Counted from the stretch's first letter, positions 44,881 to 54,367 are shown. The stretch is 64,000 nt of DNA from CALFML01 sp044222245 (GCA_044222245.1 JBGANQ010000016.1:62001-126000); one strand, 5' to 3'. The notes: generated by a model not told the origin, from the sequence alone. Translations and numbers: made by a program.

Positions 44881-46521
44881 TTAAACACCAGCGTAGACCA
44901 CGCTGCCGGGGGCCGGTGCGCGACTCTGGGCTGCGTCGAGCGGCGGCGCGCTGAGCGGCCGGCGGTCCAGCGCGGCGCGGAACTGCAGGTGGCGGCGCCG
45001 CGACAGCTCGACGAGCGGCGTCCAAACGGTATGCACCAGGTCGCGCTGGATGAGCAGGTGCCACAGCAGGTTCGAGCGCTTATATAGGTAGGACATCGCC
45101 AGGTAGGCCGGCACCGCGCCCGCGTCCTGCGGCCGCCGCTTCCAGATCGAGCGGTGGGAGAACAGGCGCGAGTAGCAGTACTCATACCCCGCGGCGAGCT
45201 CTTCGACGGTCATCCGCTGCGGACGGAACACCACGTGCGCGGTGTCGTACAGGTTCCAGTTGCGGTGCAGCAGCCTCCCCGCCTGCTCCATCGAGCGGAA
45301 AAGCGGAGTGCCCGGGTAGGGGGTCAGGATGTGGAAGGTGGCGCACTCCAGACGGTTCTGTTCGATCCAGTCGCAGGTCTGGCTGAAGACCTCGGGCCCG
45401 TCGTGATCGAAGCCCAGGACGAAGCTGCCGTTTACCTGGATGCCGTTGTCGTGGAGGATCTGCACCCGCCGCGCATAGTCGGCGGCCGCCGGCGTGCGCT
45501 TGCGCGCCTGGGTCAGGTTTTCGTCGGTGAGCGACTCGAAGCCGATGAACACCCCGGTGCAGCCGGCGAGCGCCATCTGGCGGATGAGGCCGGGGTCATC
45601 GGTGACATCGATGGTCACCGCGGCGCTCCAGATCTTTTGCAGGGGGCGCAGGGCGGCGCAGAGCTTGTGCAGGTACTCGCGGCTGGAGCCCAGGTTGTTG
45701 TCGACAAAGACGCCGTAGGGCTGGCCGTCGGCGGCGAACTCGGCGGCGATCTGCTCGGGGTCGCGCATCCGATAGGGCATCTGGAGGCCGTCTGTGGACA
45801 GGTAGCAGAAGCCGCAGCGGTTGTGGCAGCCGCGGGTGGCGATGAGGCTCGTGGTGGTGAGGAAGCTGCGCCGCGGCAAGAGCTCGCGGCGCGGGGCCGG
45901 ATCGTCGCGGTAGGGGCGCCGGAAGTCGCCGCGGAAGACCGGCGTTCCGGCGATCTGCTCGCGACCGCTGCCTCCCACCTGGCGCAGCCGCAGCCGCGAC
46001 TGGCCGTCCGCCGAATCGTCTGGGGAAGACCGGGCCACGGTCGCCGCTGACTCGGCGGCGTCCAGCTTGCGCAGGATCTGCGGCCAGACCTCGACGCCTT
46101 CGCCGAGCGCCAGGGCATCGGCGTGCGGCGCGCACTCGTGCGGGCAGGACAGCACATGCAGGCCGCCAAGGACCACCTTGGCGCCGCGGCTGCGGTAATA
46201 GCGGGCGAGGGCATAGGCGCGCTCGGCAAACGTCAGGTGGACGGTGATTCCCACGACCTGCGGCAGCGGATCGAGCGGCGGCGGCCCATGAAGGAGGTTC
46301 TCGTCAAAGTAGCGCACCTGCCAGTCCGGCGGCGTGGCCGCGGCGATGCTGGTGAGCGCCAGGGACGGCGTCAGCACATGCTTGCCGAAGCTGGCGTGCG
46401 GGTCCTTGGGATAAAAGGGGTTTATCAGCAGCACATAGTGACGCTGCGGAGGTCCGGCGACGGCTGCCTCCGAGAGGGGCGGGGGGATGCGCATCGCTTC
46501 TGGCCAGAACCGTTCCTTCAT
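44881..46521 (-). CDS. B12-binding radical SAM protein
   Basis: About 546 residues. Residues 25-150 form a cobalamin-binding-like domain (LLINPFYPKDPHASFGKH, VGITVHLTFAERAYALARYY, KVVLGGLHVLSCPHE). The radical SAM site is C232-x3-C236-x2-C239 (TRGCHNRCGFCY). A TIM barrel follows with GVFIGFESLTDENL and HILTPYPGTPLF. These proteins methylate or rearrange unreactive carbons, here perhaps in a glycan or lipid. AGGAG lies 7 bases before the ATG at 46521. It is the first gene of a two-gene unit with the sugar transferase. Confidence 0.9.
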   Translation of the reverse strand: MKERFWPEAMRIPPPLSEAAVAGPPQRHYVLLINPFYPKDPHASFGKHVLTPSLALTSIAAATPPDWQVRYFDENLLHGPPPLDPLPQVVGITVHLTFAERAYALARYYRSRGAKVVLGGLHVLSCPHECAPHADALALGEGVEVWPQILRKLDAAESAATVARSSPDDSADGQSRLRLRQVGGSGREQIAGTPVFRGDFRRPYRDDPAPRRELLPRRSFLTTTSLIATRGCHNRCGFCYLSTDGLQMPYRMRDPEQIAAEFAADGQPYGVFVDNNLGSSREYLHKLCAALRPLQKIWSAAVTIDVTDDPGLIRQMALAGCTGVFIGFESLTDENLTQARKRTPAAADYARRVQILHDNGIQVNGSFVLGFDHDGPEVFSQTCDWIEQNRLECATFHILTPYPGTPLFRSMEQAGRLLHRNWNLYDTAHVVFRPQRMTVEELAAGYEYCYSRLFSHRSIWKRRPQDAGAVPAYLAMSYLYKRSNLLWHLLIQRDLVHTVWTPLVELSRRRHLQFRAALDRRPLSAPPLDAAQSRAPAPGSVVYAGV

Positions 46522-46660
46522 ACCTTGCTCCTTGGTCTTTATCCCCGCTCCCATCATGCCCGGTGACTAGGGCTTGGCGATCAAGCTGCTGCGCCTGGGT
46601 CGGGACTTCGCAAAGGGTGAACCAGCCGCGCGGAGAGCTGATGAAGGGTTAAAGCCCCTA

Positions 46661-46726
46661 GGGTGAACAAAGAGTGAATAAAGAATGAACCGAGAATGAA
46701 TCGAGAACGAATCGAGAATGAATCGG
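46661..46726 (+). repeat. Six tandem 11-bp repeats
   Basis: The units are GGGTGAACAAA, GAGTGAATAAA, GAATGAACCGA, GAATGAATCGA, GAACGAATCGA and GAATGAATCGG. The 11-base period is close to one DNA turn, so the units face the same side of the helix. The array lies 140 bases upstream of the radical SAM gene and 20 bases beyond the stop of the STAS-like gene. Confidence 0.75.
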
Positions 46727-46746
46727 CAACCCGCCGGTCGCAAGCC

Positions 46747-47206
46747 CTACCGCGACTTGGCCGCGGCGGCGCGCCGCGAAGCGATGCGCTCCTGCCACAG
46801 CTTCCGCCGCTGGGCGATGATCGCCCAGGCGTCGGCTTCGCTCTTGGCGAAGGCCAGGTCGCCATTAGAGATGCCGAGGAGGCGCACGCCGCTGTTGACA
46901 AGGGTAATCAGCGTACGTACTACCGGGTTGGCGCCAAAGACGATCGCGCTTCCATCCGAGGCCGCCTGCGGGTGGGTCTTATGCCACTCGCCAATCCAGC
47001 GCCGCACCTGGGGCGGAATCGACGCCCCAGCACTTACATCGCCAAGGAGCAGCGAGTAGCCGTTTTTCTGCACGAGCGCATTGGCGGTCGTCATCACCCA
47101 CTGCGCCTCGGCAAGCTCTAGCGTGCCCCGGGTCTTTACTGCAAGGACATCAGCCTGCAGCCTACAGATATTAAAGATGCTTCCCTACATCGTGCCAGCT
47201 CGGCAT
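46747..47206 (-). CDS. STAS-like (SpoIIAA-like) protein requiring a +1 frameshift
   Basis: The main frame encodes the end of a family common in myxobacteria: LLGDVSAGASIPPQVRRWIGEW, then AIVFGANPVVRTLITLVN and FAKSEADAWAIIAQRR. The homology continues upstream of the first in-frame ATG (47097) without a start codon back to about 47171. In the neighbouring frame an ATG at 47206 gives MPSWHDVGKHL then TAA (47173-47171). Skipping one base at CTT-T-AAT joins the two into about 148 residues with a normal N-terminus. This can be programmed recoding, a recent indel or a sequencing error. TACAAT lies 7 bases upstream of the ATG. Confidence 0.6.
47171..47176 (-). other. Candidate +1 frameshift site CTT-TAA
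   Basis: On the coding strand the sequence AGGGAAGCATCTTTAAT has a purine-rich AGGGA followed by CTT and a stop codon, like the prfB site (AGGGGG-TAT-CTT-TGA). Here the stop is TAA and the SD-like part is shorter and further away. Confidence 0.4.
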
Positions 47207-47422
47207 GTAGTTTATTGTAGCAGAAAACTCCGCTGGAAAGACTTTCATCTTGCGCCCGGTCGCAGAGTCAAACTATCGTAATAATATGCCTTATTCTCGT
47301 TTTTGCCCTCCGGCCGGCGTCCCTTCATCGACTGCGGGGGCGGGCCTGCCGACTGCCGCGCGGGCAAGCTCGGAGCGCACGGCTGGCGGCCCAGGCGGCC
47401 TGGCGCTGGAGGTGACCTCGCC

Positions 47423-48736
47423 ATGAGCCGCCGAGCCCCTGCTGCCTGGGTGCAGCGCTTTGATACCTGGGTCAGTCCGACTCCAGTAAAGCCCGGCGTG
47501 TGGCATCGCCGCGATGGCGGCTACGTAGTGCGCAGTCGACCTGTGGACCCACGCACCGGCAGGCTGCGCGAGATCCGCCGCGTCCTTAAGTACGCGACCG
47601 CGGTGGAGGCCTACAACTTCCTCCAGGAGGAGATCCGCAAGATCAAGGTCGGCATCGCCGACAGCCAGCGGCCCAAGCTGCGGCTCGCCGAGTACGCCGC
47701 GCAGCTTGTCGAGCACAAGGTCGAGACCGGAGAGATCCGCTCAGCAGCGACGCGGCGCCGCTGGAAGAGCACCCTGCTCAATCAGATCCTGCCGGCCTTT
47801 GGCGACTACTATATGGATCAGCTGCGGCGCTCCGACATCCTGCGCTGGCGCAACCAGATTGCCAGCGCCATCGCCGCCGGCAAGTACTCGCCGCGCAGCT
47901 GCTCGTCCTGGCTCAAGCTCCTCAAGGTCATTGTCCGCACCTACGTGCGCGAGTACGAGCTGGAGCGTGACCCGACGGTCGGCGTGCCGACCTTTGACAC
48001 CAGCATGCACCGGACGTACACCCGCGAGCAGCCAAACTCGCTGTCCTCGGACGAGCTGCGGCGGTTCCTCGACGGGATGCTGCGGCTTTATCCGGACGAC
48101 TTCGCGATGGCGGCGCTCGGCTTTACCACCGGCCTGCGCACCTGCTCGCTGCGGCCGCTGCGCCGCAAGGGACCGACTCCGGATCTGCTCGTCGAGCAGG
48201 GCATTCTGCTCAACCGCCGCTCGCACACCGAGGGGCAGGAGGTCATGGAGCGGACCAAGATCGGAATCGATCAAGAGATCGCCCTGCCGCAGGATCTCAT
48301 CGAGATCCTCAAGTGGCACATCGAGCGCATGCCGCCGGGGCCGATGCGCGACTCGGACCTCCTGTTTCCCGATGAGAGCGGCCAGATCGCCGGTCGGCAT
48401 CGGCTGTGGCAGCGCTTCCGCGTGGTCGCCCAGGCGGTAGGCATCAGCAAGCGGATTACGCCCCACGGGATGCGCCGGACCTCCAAGGATCTGCTGCGCC
48501 AGGCCGGCACCTCGCAGGTGGTGTCGATGGCCATCAGCGGCCACCTGACCGAGCAGATGCACCAGCACTACTCGACGGTGACCGAGGCCGAGCAGCGCGA
48601 GAGTCTGGCCAAGGTGATCTCGCTGGCCGGCTTCAAGCAGGCGATGGCGGCGGTCAGCGCGCCGGCCGGAGCGCCGCAGCCCGGGGATGCGCAGCTGGTG
48701 GTGGCGGCTCCGGCGCGGCCGCGCAGCAAGCGCTGA
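47423..48736 (+). CDS. Tyrosine recombinase/integrase
   Basis: 437 residues. The catalytic set is R239 (TTGLRTCSL), K279 (ERTKIGID), H348 and R351 (PHGMRR), H374 (SGHLTEQM) and Y383 (HQHYST). Residues 80-190 are the core-binding domain. It differs strongly from the other recombinase at 35-36 kb, so the two are not recent copies. GGAGGTGACC precedes the ATG. No attachment site or tRNA is seen next to it. Confidence 0.9.
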   Translation: MSRRAPAAWVQRFDTWVSPTPVKPGVWHRRDGGYVVRSRPVDPRTGRLREIRRVLKYATAVEAYNFLQEEIRKIKVGIADSQRPKLRLAEYAAQLVEHKVETGEIRSAATRRRWKSTLLNQILPAFGDYYMDQLRRSDILRWRNQIASAIAAGKYSPRSCSSWLKLLKVIVRTYVREYELERDPTVGVPTFDTSMHRTYTREQPNSLSSDELRRFLDGMLRLYPDDFAMAALGFTTGLRTCSLRPLRRKGPTPDLLVEQGILLNRRSHTEGQEVMERTKIGIDQEIALPQDLIEILKWHIERMPPGPMRDSDLLFPDESGQIAGRHRLWQRFRVVAQAVGISKRITPHGMRRTSKDLLRQAGTSQVVSMAISGHLTEQMHQHYSTVTEAEQRESLAKVISLAGFKQAMAAVSAPAGAPQPGDAQLVVAAPARPRSKR

Positions 48737-48798
48737 CCGGCGCGGCGAGCGATAATACGCGGTGAGGCGCCGCGCCGGGCAGGGTAGACTCGCAGCCC

Positions 48799-49884
48799 AT
48801 GGCATGGTTTCGGGCTGCAAGCTCTGCTCCGGTGTGCGCGCCCCGCGGGCGGCTGCGGGCGCTCCTTTTTGTCCTGGGCGTAGGCAGCGCTCTGGCGGCG
48901 CGGCCGGCGGCAGCGGCGGACTGGGGACCGTGGGAGCGGCGGGCGATGTTCGGGGGCGAGGTGTCGGCGACCTCGTTTGGGATCGCCGATCTCGGGCTGC
49001 GCAAGGGACCGCTGTCGCTGCAGCTTTATACCGACACCCTGGAGCTGCGCTATGCGCCAAGCCTTGCCCGCGGTCGCTACTGGCTGGCGGCGCGGGTCGA
49101 GGCGTTCGCCGCCGGTCTGCTCATCTCGCCGTGGCGGGACGGCGCTCCCGATCCGTCGCGCGCCTGGGGCGCCGGCTACCTTGGCGGGGAGGGCGGCTAC
49201 CTCCGCTACCTGCCGGCCGGGCTGTATGTGGGGGCGACCGGCGCGGCGCGCCTGTACCTGTTCGCGGCGCTGCCGCAGGCGACGGTCGCCGCCCCCGGAC
49301 CGACGCCGCTCTTTACCGCCGACGCCATCTTTGGCCACTATACAGAGATAAGCCACCTGTGGGTGCGCGCCGGCACCGACGTCGAGCTGCAGGTGGTCGC
49401 CCCCCACATCGCGGTCGAGGCGACCGTGCGTCCCGACTGGCCGCTGGCGCCGCGGGTCGAGGTCCGGGCGGCGTGGGCGATAAACCAGGACTTCCTCACC
49501 CGCACCCGCCTTGGCGGCCTGAATCCCTACGTCGTGCCGCTGGCCGGCGCCGGCTGGGCGGAGTTCTGGGTGCAGAGCTACATCGCCCTGCGCGCCGGAC
49601 CGAGCCTGCGCCTGCGCCTGCCCGGACGCACCGCGCAGACCCTGGAGCTGGCGCCGGTGGCAGACGTCGCCGGCTTTGACGGCGGCACTGCGGTCGGGTT
49701 CGCGCTGCTCGCCAAGTGGCGCTACCGCCGGCTATTTGTCGAGGCTGCGGTCGGCTATGCGCCGTTTATAAAGCGCCAGGAGGGAGTGCTGCGGGTGGCG
49801 GGTTTTGCCCTGTTCGGCGCCGACTGGGATGTCTTCAGCAAGGCCAAAGCCAAGCCCAAGTCCAAGCCGCGAACGAAAGGTTAG
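48799..49884 (+). CDS. Predicted outer-membrane beta-barrel protein
   Basis: 361 residues. A signal peptide (LLFVLGVGSALAARPAAAA) is followed by alternating strands typical of a small barrel (LQLYTDTLELRYAPSL, YWLAARVEAFAAGLLI, YVGATGAARLYLFA, EVRAAWAIN, VGFALLAKWRYRRLF). The tail is Lys/Pro-rich and disordered, which is odd for a barrel and would project into the periplasm. It has no family I can name. It lies 62 bases after the integrase gene. Confidence 0.75.
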   Translation: MAWFRAASSAPVCAPRGRLRALLFVLGVGSALAARPAAAADWGPWERRAMFGGEVSATSFGIADLGLRKGPLSLQLYTDTLELRYAPSLARGRYWLAARVEAFAAGLLISPWRDGAPDPSRAWGAGYLGGEGGYLRYLPAGLYVGATGAARLYLFAALPQATVAAPGPTPLFTADAIFGHYTEISHLWVRAGTDVELQVVAPHIAVEATVRPDWPLAPRVEVRAAWAINQDFLTRTRLGGLNPYVVPLAGAGWAEFWVQSYIALRAGPSLRLRLPGRTAQTLELAPVADVAGFDGGTAVGFALLAKWRYRRLFVEAAVGYAPFIKRQEGVLRVAGFALFGADWDVFSKAKAKPKSKPRTKG

Positions 49885-49917
49885 CGGGGGGTTGGCGGGA
49901 GCTGGCGGCGCCCGCCT

Positions 49918-50634
49918 TCAGCCGCCGCACGAGCGGTTGCCCTGCGGGCCGAAGTTGATGGTCTTGGGCGGCTGCGCGCCTTCCTCGCCGCCGAAGCCGA
50001 GCTCGGGCGGATCGTGGCCGAAGTTCTCGAACACCTTGGCGGTCTCGCAGTACAGCATGAGCGGCACCAGCGCCGCCTGGTCCGCCGCCGGCAGCTGCCG
50101 CAGCGCTTCGCGGCCGCTCAGGCGCATCGTGATATTGAACCCCTGGGTGCGCACGGTCTGCGCGAAGGTGTCGGGCACCTCCTCGCGCGGGTGCAGCTCA
50201 TAGCCGCAGCGGCCGACCTTGCCGGCGATGATGTCCTCGGAGATGAGCACATCGACGATGAAGTTGCCGAGGCCGCCCTGGATGCGGCGGATGTTGTTGG
50301 CCTCGCGGATCTCCAGCGTCGCGCTCTGCTCGTTGTTGATAAAGCCGCTGACGCGCACATGATCGCCGTTGTGGGTGACCTGGAAGTGGATGTCGGCGCC
50401 GCACACCGTGCCGGCGATGGTCCCACCTTCGGCCCGCGTCCCGTCCGAGGGGTTGCCCGGTCGCGGGTAGGCGCCCGAGTGCCGGATGGAGTAGGGCCTT
50501 CCCTTGTACTCCAGGGTCAGCCGCGGGACCTGTACGCCATTGATGACGACCGGTGCCAGCGGTCCGGCACAGGTCGGCAGCGCGAGCAAACCAAGGACAG
50601 CTGGGAGACGGCGGAGCGCAGAGTGTGCGTACAT
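49918..50634 (-). CDS. Hypothetical lipoprotein
   Basis: 238 residues. The lipobox is LPTC (LRRLPAVLGLLALPTC). The mature part is beta-rich (VPRLTLEYKGRPYSIRHSG, ADIHFQVTHNGDHVRVSGFI) and its C-terminal 30 residues are Gly-rich with SCGG at the end. I recognise no family. It ends 33 bases from the convergent barrel gene. Its start lies 40 bases downstream of the alpha-amylase stop, so it may be the second gene of that transcript. Confidence 0.7.
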   Translation of the reverse strand: MYAHSALRRLPAVLGLLALPTCAGPLAPVVINGVQVPRLTLEYKGRPYSIRHSGAYPRPGNPSDGTRAEGGTIAGTVCGADIHFQVTHNGDHVRVSGFINNEQSATLEIREANNIRRIQGGLGNFIVDVLISEDIIAGKVGRCGYELHPREEVPDTFAQTVRTQGFNITMRLSGREALRQLPAADQAALVPLMLYCETAKVFENFGHDPPELGFGGEEGAQPPKTINFGPQGNRSCGG

Positions 50635-50674
50635 GGTATCTCCAAACAGGAATTATCTGAGTGCGGCGGCACCC

Positions 50675-52366
50675 TCAGCGGGCAGCGCGAGCGGCGGGGC
50701 CGGCGGTGGTCAGCCACAGGGCGCTGCGCGGGGCCAGGGTCGGCAGCGGGTAGCGATCGCGGTTGGCGCTGGTGACCTCGGCGGCGGCGACTCCGGCAAG
50801 GAGCTCGCGCTGGGCGCCGAGCGGGTAGTCCACCGGCAGGCCGAGCTGAACCCCGCTCAGCGCCTTAGTGCCCAGGTTGTACACCGCGATCACCGGCGCC
50901 CGGCCGGGGCCGGCGGTGCCGCGGCTGACCGCTACCAGCGCCGGATCGGCGACCTGCGGGAACAGGCGCCGCAGGGCCGCCTCGCGCAGGGCCGGCGTCT
51001 TTAGCCGCAGCTTGATGAGGCGCCGGTAATAGGACCAAAGGGAGTCGGGCTGGCCGCGCTGCGCCTCGACCGTGTCCCACGGCATCGGGGCGCGCTGGCC
51101 GCGATCGCCTTGCGCGGTGCTCTGCGACAGTCCCACCTCTTCACCATAGTACAGAAACGGAGTTCCCGGCATCGCCAGCAGCAGCGCCGCCGCCAGCCGC
51201 AGCAGCAGCGGATCGCCGCCGAGCTCACTGGCCAAGCGCCGCTGATCGTGGTTGGTGAGAAACGGCGCGAAAAAGGGCAGCGGCGCGCTTGTGTGAGTCA
51301 TCGCCTCCAGCGTGTAGTTGATCGGCTCGGCGACGCCGCGCCGCAGCGCGTCCACGGTGGCCCCGGCGAGCGGGAAGTTGAACGCCGCGTGCAGCTCGTC
51401 GCCGCTGCCGTAGTAGCGGGAGATGCCGTCGGTGTCCGTCCAGACCTCACCGAGCAGGGCGGCGCCGGGGGCGCTCTTGTGCAGCGCGCCGCGCAGGGTG
51501 CGCCAGACGGTCTGCGTCTCTGCCGTGTCGGCCAGCGCCGGCTGGGTGGTCGCGGTGACCGGATCTGGCCACTCGACCAGGTAGCGCGCCGCATCCAGGC
51601 GGAAGCCATCGACGCCGCGGCGTAGCCACAGCGCCATCACATCCTGCATCGCGCCAAGGGTCGCCGCATCGCGCAGGTTGAGGTCGGGCATCACCCCGGA
51701 AAAGAGCCCGAAGTAGGCGCGCCCCGCTGGACCGCCGGGCGCCGCGTGCCAGACGTCGTGCCCGTTCCACTTCCAGCCCGGGTTGTTGCCGCGCAAAAGA
51801 TAGCGCGCCGCCGCCGCGCTGCCCGCCGGAGCGGCCAGGGCCTGGGTGAACCATGGGTGCTGCTGCGAGGTGTGGTTGAGCACCAGGTCGAGGACCACCC
51901 GCAGCTGCAGCCGGTGGGCGGTGCGCACCAGCAGCTCGAAGTCGGCCAGGGTGCCGAAATCGGAGTGGATCTGCTCGTAGTCGCTGACATCGTAGCCGTG
52001 GTAGCTCGGCGAGGGATGGATCGGGGTGAGCCACAAGAGGTTCACCCCCAGCTCGGCCAGGTAGGGCAGCCGCGCGGTGAGCCCGGCCAGGTCGCCCTGA
52101 CCGTCGCCGTTGCTGTCGGCGAAGCTGCGGACGAAGATCTCGTAGCCGACCGACTCGGTCAGCCAGCTCTGCGGATCGCCGGCGGCGGGCCCTAGATCCG
52201 GGCGCAGCAGCTCTGCGGGCGGCGCTGCATCCGGCGGCGGCAAGTCGACTGTCGGGGTTGCGCACCCCACCGGGTCGGCCCCGGCCAGCGCGCCGAGCAG
52301 ACCCAGACCGAGCCAGCGCCCGGCGCTCCCAAACCGCGATTGCGATATCGGCATGGGCCGCAACAT
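50675..52366 (-). CDS. Alpha-amylase family glycoside hydrolase (GH13)
   Basis: 563 residues. An N-terminal hydrophobic segment (LGLGLLGALAGADPVGC) suggests export, possibly as a lipoprotein. The GH13 barrel shows all conserved regions: VVLDLVLNHTS (I), GFRLDAAR with the nucleophile Asp (II), LLGEVW with the acid Glu (III) and FLTNHDQ with the third Asp (IV). A C-terminal beta-sandwich starts about residue 480. It should cleave alpha-glucans outside the inner membrane. The ATG at 52366 lacks a strong ribosome binding site, and the ATG four codons further in is an alternative. Confidence 0.9.
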   Translation of the reverse strand: MLRPMPISQSRFGSAGRWLGLGLLGALAGADPVGCATPTVDLPPPDAAPPAELLRPDLGPAAGDPQSWLTESVGYEIFVRSFADSNGDGQGDLAGLTARLPYLAELGVNLLWLTPIHPSPSYHGYDVSDYEQIHSDFGTLADFELLVRTAHRLQLRVVLDLVLNHTSQQHPWFTQALAAPAGSAAAARYLLRGNNPGWKWNGHDVWHAAPGGPAGRAYFGLFSGVMPDLNLRDAATLGAMQDVMALWLRRGVDGFRLDAARYLVEWPDPVTATTQPALADTAETQTVWRTLRGALHKSAPGAALLGEVWTDTDGISRYYGSGDELHAAFNFPLAGATVDALRRGVAEPINYTLEAMTHTSAPLPFFAPFLTNHDQRRLASELGGDPLLLRLAAALLLAMPGTPFLYYGEEVGLSQSTAQGDRGQRAPMPWDTVEAQRGQPDSLWSYYRRLIKLRLKTPALREAALRRLFPQVADPALVAVSRGTAGPGRAPVIAVYNLGTKALSGVQLGLPVDYPLGAQRELLAGVAAAEVTSANRDRYPLPTLAPRSALWLTTAGPAARAAR

Positions 52367-52419
52367 ATCGCAGCTTGCCGATTCCTAGAACAATCTCTGC
52401 CGGCGGCGGGCGCGGCTTT

Positions 52420-53472
52420 TTACTGGAAGATTTCGCTGACCGGCTTGCCGGTCAGCTTGGTCAGCGGCTGCAGGCCCAGCACCATCAGCGCCGTCGCCGC
52501 GGTGTCCATCGTCGAGACCACGCTGTGGATGTGGTAGCCCTTGCGCACGTGCGGCCCCGAGGCGATCCACGGGATCTCGCGGTCGCTGGCCAGCGCCCCC
52601 GAGTGGTTGTGGTTGTGGCCGCCGTGGTCGGCCGAGACGATGACCAGCGTGTCCTCGAGCATGCCGGCGCGGTCGAGGGCCTTGTAGATCGTCCCGAGGC
52701 ACGCATCAGCGGCCAGCGCCGCGTGCTTCTGGCTCTCCGACATCCAGCCGGCGGAGTGCCCGGCCTCGTCGGGGTCGGAGAAGTGGACGAACGTGAGCAC
52801 CGGCTTTTCTTTCTCCAGGTAGCGCGCCGCTTCGTCGCTCACCTTCTTGCAGTAGTAGCCCGGGCGCTCGAAGACGCCGACGCTGCCGGCGGGCAGGATG
52901 TGGCGCAGCTTGAACTTGCCGACAAACGCCGCGGTCTTCATGCCGCGCTCCTCGGCGGCGTTGAAGATCGTCGGCACATGGATGAAGCCCTTGGTCGGCC
53001 GCCAGTTGTTCCAGGTCAGGCCGTGCAGGTTCACATCCACCCCCGACAGCATCGAGGCGTGCGAGGGCAGCGTCGAGGCGGTGCGGATCGTCCGCGCCTT
53101 CCACGAGTACGAGCCGTTGCGGTAGAGCTGCTCGTGCCAGGGCATCTTCTGCTGCTGCTGGTAGATGAGCTCGGGCCGCATGCCGTCCTCGCTGATGATC
53201 ACCACGCGGCGGACCGGCTGGCCCGAAGGCCCGGCCGACAGAATCGGCTCGTCGACTGCCGCCGGCGCGCTGAGAGCGGGCGGCTTGACATCGATGGGTG
53301 GGCGGTGGCTGATCGGCGCGGCCAGGGCCCGGCTAGGACCCGTCGGCAGCGCAATTAACCACCCCCCGATGGCGGCGCCAATGCTGAGCGCGCTTACGGT
53401 CATGAGTCGGTAAAGGCGTTGCCTGGTATTCACAACTTCAGAGTACCCTGATTGTGCTGCATTATGCAACAT
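52420..53472 (-). CDS. Alkaline-phosphatase-superfamily (nucleotide pyrophosphatase/phosphodiesterase) protein
   Basis: 350 residues. A membrane or signal segment (VSALSIGAAIGGWLIAL) is followed by the catalytic domain: metal Asp in VVIISEDGMRPEL, nucleophile Thr in TASTLPSHASMLSG, FSDPDEAGHSAGW and VSADHGGHNHNHSG. The pattern is that of type I phosphodiesterases. Metal-binding His and Asp are all present, so it should hydrolyse phosphate esters in the periplasm. The start is uncertain: ATG at 53472 (AAGG just upstream), GTG at 53433 or ATG at 53403. Confidence 0.88.
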   Translation of the reverse strand: MLHNAAQSGYSEVVNTRQRLYRLMTVSALSIGAAIGGWLIALPTGPSRALAAPISHRPPIDVKPPALSAPAAVDEPILSAGPSGQPVRRVVIISEDGMRPELIYQQQQKMPWHEQLYRNGSYSWKARTIRTASTLPSHASMLSGVDVNLHGLTWNNWRPTKGFIHVPTIFNAAEERGMKTAAFVGKFKLRHILPAGSVGVFERPGYYCKKVSDEAARYLEKEKPVLTFVHFSDPDEAGHSAGWMSESQKHAALAADACLGTIYKALDRAGMLEDTLVIVSADHGGHNHNHSGALASDREIPWIASGPHVRKGYHIHSVVSTMDTAATALMVLGLQPLTKLTGKPVSEIFQ

Positions 53473-53488
53473 CTACCTTTTCCGCAGC

Positions 53489-54100
53489 TTAAGCGCTCGC
53501 GCCGCTTCCCGAGACGATGTGGCCGGGGGACAGCGCCATCGCGGCCAGCGCCGCTTCCCAGACCTTGTCCGGCGCGGTGGCGAACACCAGATCGGCGTCA
53601 ATATCGCCAAAGCTCGGCAGCCAGCTTTTTTGCTGCAGCTCGGCCTCCAGCTGCCCGGGGCCCCAGCCGGCGTAGCCGCCAAAGACCATGACCGGGATTG
53701 CGGCATCGGGGTGCTCGGCCAGGGTGCGCAACAGCTGAGGACTTGAGCCGATGTGAATCCCCGGGGTGACCGTCACCGCGTCGGGCAGCGGGGCCGGGCC
53801 CCCGTGCATGAGCCAGATCCGGCCCCCCTCGCAGGGGCCGCCGCTGCGCACAAAAGAGGGGCTTGGGCGCGACCAGGTGACGCCAAACTGCGCGCACACG
53901 TCGCGGATCGGCGTCGCGGTGACGGCGCCGAGGACGATGCCGAGGGCGCCCTGCTCGTTGTGGCTGATAAGGAGCGTGACCAGGCGGCGGAAGTTCGGAT
54001 CCTGCAGCGCCGGCATGGCAATGAGCAGGCTCCCTTTCAGACTGGTCGCGTCCGTGGAGTTGTCTTCTGTCGCCGTCTGGGGGGTCGTCCGGGTCGTCAT
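53489..54100 (-). CDS. YqgE/AlgH family protein
   Basis: About 203 residues. SLLIAMPALQDPNFRRLVTLLISHNEQGALGIVLG is the family signature, followed by RSGGPCEGGRIWLMHG and VMVFGGYAGWGPGQLEAEL. The family (DUF179) has been linked to transcriptional regulation of alginate genes, though its biochemical role is unclear. The ATG at 54100 with AAGGA at a normal distance is chosen over one 24 bases earlier. Confidence 0.9.
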   Translation of the reverse strand: MTTRTTPQTATEDNSTDATSLKGSLLIAMPALQDPNFRRLVTLLISHNEQGALGIVLGAVTATPIRDVCAQFGVTWSRPSPSFVRSGGPCEGGRIWLMHGGPAPLPDAVTVTPGIHIGSSPQLLRTLAEHPDAAIPVMVFGGYAGWGPGQLEAELQQKSWLPSFGDIDADLVFATAPDKVWEAALAAMALSPGHIVSGSGASA

Positions 54101-54367
54101 CTGGAAGGTCCTTATCGGGGCCAAATCCTGCTTAGTACTAGCTTACTCGCCGCCGGTCGCCAGTCACTACTTTGCCGGCTCGTCGGCCTTTTTGTCCTGT
54201 GCAAGCCTTGGCTTGGGGCCGGCGTTGGCTATTGGTTGCCGGGAGGGCGGGGCCGCGGTCGGCGCAGAGCGGCGTAACCTGTGGGGTTGGCGGGCGAGAT
54301 TTCGCCGCGCCGAGGGCACCGCTACACTGCAGGAATGAAAGACGCTTGGCCTGGAGCTAGCACTATC

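Noticed and set aside
54167..54367. Minus-strand frame ending in a Lys/Ala/Pro-rich peptide downstream of the YqgE/AlgH gene
   Set aside because: It overlaps the FG-GAP gene start and has no recognisable domain; the tail resemblance is probably chance.
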